A stretch of DNA of 64,000 nt from Phalacrocorax aristotelis (Eukaryota; Chordata; Aves; Suliformes; Phalacrocoracidae), in NCBI RefSeq assembly GCF_949628215.1, contig NC_134288.1, forward strand, positions 1,240,001 to 1,304,000. Direction: 5' to 3'. How positions within the stretch are numbered: the first letter of the stretch is position 1; each line of letters begins with the position of its first letter. The notes under the pieces were generated by a model. The model ran no database searches. It had not been told where the DNA came from and saw only the letters and a list, made by a program, of their open reading frames with translations. A program made the translations under genes and the position numbers. This document shows positions 61,101 to 64,000 of this stretch, piece by piece.

Positions 61101-63717
61101 ACTGTTAAAAAAGCTGTATGAGAAGCCCAGGTAATCTGTGTGCCACTATGCAAGCATAAAGACAGAGCCACCTTACATACAAACCCTGCATGACTCAACA
61201 GGAAGTTTAAGGAGACTATCCTGGGAACAGCTGGAATTTAGAAGTAGTAGGAACTTTGTCCAGATGCGCGGAACAGGAAATCCCATAAAGCACTGCAAGC
61301 CAAATGCAAACTGGAAGCTAAGAGGACTAAAAGTAAGAATTTGAATGGTCCCTTGGCAAAGGATGCTCAAACTGATTGGCCATGTCACTTGTTTGCTTGC
61401 TAACTATGTTACTCAAACCTGTCACAACCAGGAGGCCAGCTACAGAGCGGATGGGGTCAGCTGACCACCAGAATGTACGAGGGGCACTGCGGAGTGGCAG
61501 AGCCATCACGGACACACAGCGAACACCTGGCATCAGCCACTGCTTCCAAAGTTGCCAGGGAAATCCCCCACCAGCACATTTTGTGGTACAGACAGAGCAC
61601 AGAAGTTAGAGCATCCACAGAAGCATCAGGAGGTTCAGTACTTCTGAAAATATTTGAAAGTTAGAACTCAAAGAGTTTAATTTAAAACCAAATTTTTATT
61701 CCTGATGTATTTGTAAAACTTGGGGGTGGCAGATGTTTTTCCTAAGGCACATGTTTGCTTTCTGCTGTTCCAGTGAGTTGAGGCAGCTCACCCTGTGATC
61801 ACAGGAGCAATGGAGCCAGTGCAATGATGTGAGTGAGGAGAAAGGAGGCAGGAATATGACCCACCATTCAGGAGCACTATTACTAGAGCTCAGATATTCA
61901 AGGTTTTTGAGGTAAATAATTTCAGGAGATTCAAAAAAATTATTTGAGATGTTGAGGAGAACAGTTCCATAAACAGATAGTAGACAGGGAAAAAATAATA
62001 AGATGGATATATCCTCCAGTATCCATAGCTCAACCTTTGTGGATCCTGGGAGAGCAACGGGGAGAAGCAGCAGAAAGCTGCCCAGCCTCTCCCTGAACAG
62101 CTTCCCCCACTGCCACTGTTGGAGAATTGCATGACCAGACGCACTGCTGGGCAGGACAAACAGCAGCCCTGTTATACCTGACTTTATCTAACACGCTTTA
62201 CCTGAAGCCCTTACCGTGTATTTCTCTACATGCTGAAACAAGCAAGTAGCAGAGAAGCTCCTCGGCACAGCCCGGGGCGCTCAACCTGTGAGGAAACTAC
62301 AGAATTACCTGCCCACCAGCACCAAATTGGCTTTGACTGCATTTGGCCCGTTACTCTTCAATTGTAAAAGAGCATCACCTGAGCAGGGAGCCCCCGCCCT
62401 GTAACTCCCCCACCACATGCAGTAAGGTGGGAGTTTATGCACAGCCGAGTCCCTCCCTATCACCAGATTAAGTCACCTTGTGGTGAAATGCAGAGGTGAG
62501 AGATGTATTACACCATCAACTGTATCAAAAGGAGGCAAAAAGCCCCAAACCAGATGCCTACCCTCCCTCCCTTGCCAGTAAAACCCATTCATCAATGACA
62601 AATTATTTAAGTCCTCTGTCCAGGAGCAGAACCATACTACACCAGGTCTGGGATACCATCATATGTGCTGACCTTTAGCTAAATTCTGCAAGTTTGATGA
62701 TAAACAGGATGCCTGAATCTGGGTGGCAGCTGCCTAGAAACAACCTGTTTGTGTGGGTTTCCTTGGTGCTGGTCAGACTATCAGACAAGAAAGAAAAATT
62801 ATTTTCCTGCAAAATGTGTTAACTATTTCAGGAACATCATCAGTTGCTCCTGAGGTTTCAGCAGCAGAACAGGCTCAGGGTCGATCCCAGATGCCCCTGC
62901 CTGGTGCAGCGGTGCAGCTCTGAGCAGCCCGGGTCCCAGACGGGCCTGGGAGAGGGCACAGGGGAGCCACCACTGCAGTTTCATAAGCCCTTATGACTCA
63001 GTGGCATTTTACCCAAAATAAAAAGAGGAGCTCCTTCTGATGATGGGCCTGAGCTCTGTTGATTGTTGCCACTTGTGGCTGCTTGACAGGCCCATGCAGC
63101 AGCACAGTCTCATGGAAGTCTCTCAGGTCTGATTCCTGGCCATCAGTAACCGATTGCAAATCACTATTCGCAAGAATGACTTCTGTTTGAAGTCAATTAT
63201 AAAACTACATATAAAATAAATACCTAAAATATATTTGGAAGAAAATTGATGTTTTCTGTCAAGTTAGGGATGCCTTTCTGAAAGTAGCTGGAGGCCAAAG
63301 AAGGATGGCACTCTGTCCCAAATACTCCTTCCCAAATCTTAAGTTTGTCAGATAAGGCCTAAGGAAGAATCTCTGACCAGATACCATGTGCACCCAAACC
63401 CAGTTTGCCCTCCACAGACTCCAGTGACTGTTCTTGGCTCTGGATGCTTGTGAGTTTAGATCTTCCTTCAAAAGCCCTGGCCATTAGCGCCCAACCTGCC
63501 AAAGCCTGACAAACACATCCTCTTGAGTGTGCTTCCTGCCCTGGTGAGACCTCGTCCCTCCATATCCAAGCCCCGTTGGCATTTTAGGCAGGAGGGTACT
63601 TCTGCTTCCCTTTTTCTCCATCCTTCTTCCCCTCCCTTTCCTCATTCATACCCGCACTGATTCATGCTAAAATTTGTGTGGTCAAAGTTAGAAGATGAAG
63701 CTATCTAGTGAGCGAAT

Positions 63718-63749
63718 TGGACTAGGTAAACAACTTATATCAAGAAAAG
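63718..63749 (+). repeat. Left arm of a 32-bp inverted repeat
   Basis: Begins TGGACTAGGTAAACAACTTA and ends CAAGAAAAG. It is the reverse complement of 63918-63949 with a single mismatch. The 168-bp spacer shows no coding capacity. Confidence 0.9.
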
Positions 63750-63917
63750 AACAGTTTTTACAATGGTAGGTTGAATCCGTCCAGTTTTTGCTGCAATATC
63801 TCTAAGGTAAAAGTAATCTTTTCTTTTTTTTCCCTCACCCAAACTTCTCCAAACCAAAGTGTAGACCAACTCAGAGTCTAGTTTACATTAAGAAACAATA
63901 GTCTAAGTTAAGGTAAG

Positions 63918-63949
63918 CTTTTCTTGGTATAAGTTGTTTACCTAGTCCA
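63918..63949 (-). repeat. Right arm of the 32-bp inverted repeat
   Basis: Matches the left arm at 31 of 32 positions when reverse complemented. No clear matching target-site duplication flanks the pair (AGCGAAT on the left, TATATATA on the right), so a MITE origin is possible but unproven. Confidence 0.9.
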
Positions 63950-64000
63950 TATATATACATATAGTTTCATATACTTGGGATACAGCAAAAACATTCGCAA

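Larger units (their letters stand above)
51316..64000 (-). other. Region upstream of the NDRG3 start-codon exon
   Basis: Probably the first intron of NDRG3 and/or its upstream flank. It is AT-rich, with no coding exon, no CpG-island-like stretch and no repeat family I can name. Short features are an AT-rich microsatellite-like patch at 55147-55170, a T13 at 54481-54493, and the inverted repeat at 63718-63949. The NDRG3 promoter is either beyond 64000 or not recognisable by eye. Confidence 0.45.

Overview
The window looks like nuclear DNA of a bird, or at least a sauropsid. It has multi-exon genes with GT-AG introns, a recent CR1 LINE, older CR1 relics, and a short GC-rich block (about 8.6-12 kb) set in more AT-rich flanks. 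Almost all of the long open frames are chance reading frames. The real coding content is a small set of exons that I assembled by splice-site and protein-family matching.

Layout from left to right. (1) At 1-3620 is the 3' end of an unidentified + strand gene: one terminal coding exon (813-955) and a long 3' UTR with two polyadenylation-signal regions. (2) At 3621-8009 is intergenic DNA with nothing coding that I can support. (3) SLA2 (Src-like adaptor 2) lies on the - strand, with seven coding exons between 8653 and 10949 that give a complete 268-residue myristoylated SH3-SH2 adaptor. (4) At 11002-14914 is the SLA2/NDRG3 intergenic region, with G-quadruplex-prone tracts and a C11-A41 homopolymer block. 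(5) NDRG3 lies on the - strand, with its 3' UTR from about 14915 and coding exons from 16271 to 51311. I recovered 15 constitutive coding exons plus one 39-nt cassette exon. The skipped form is 374 residues and the included form 387. (6) At 51316-64000, upstream of the NDRG3 start codon, I see no coding exon and no obvious CpG island, so the untranslated first exon and promoter were not located. A near-perfect 32-bp inverted repeat sits at the right edge.

SLA2 followed by NDRG3 on the same strand is the gene order of human 20q11.23, so this is a conserved synteny block. SLA2 dampens antigen-receptor signalling in lymphocytes. NDRG3 is a catalytically inactive alpha/beta-hydrolase-fold protein linked to lactate and hypoxia signalling. 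They are neighbours but not an operon or a known functional unit.

I did not find a new biological system. The points most worth a second look are the NDRG3 cassette exon that rewrites the codon at its junction, the CR1 copy whose reading frame is broken by only two TGA codons, the inverted repeat at the right edge, and the identity of the left-hand gene.
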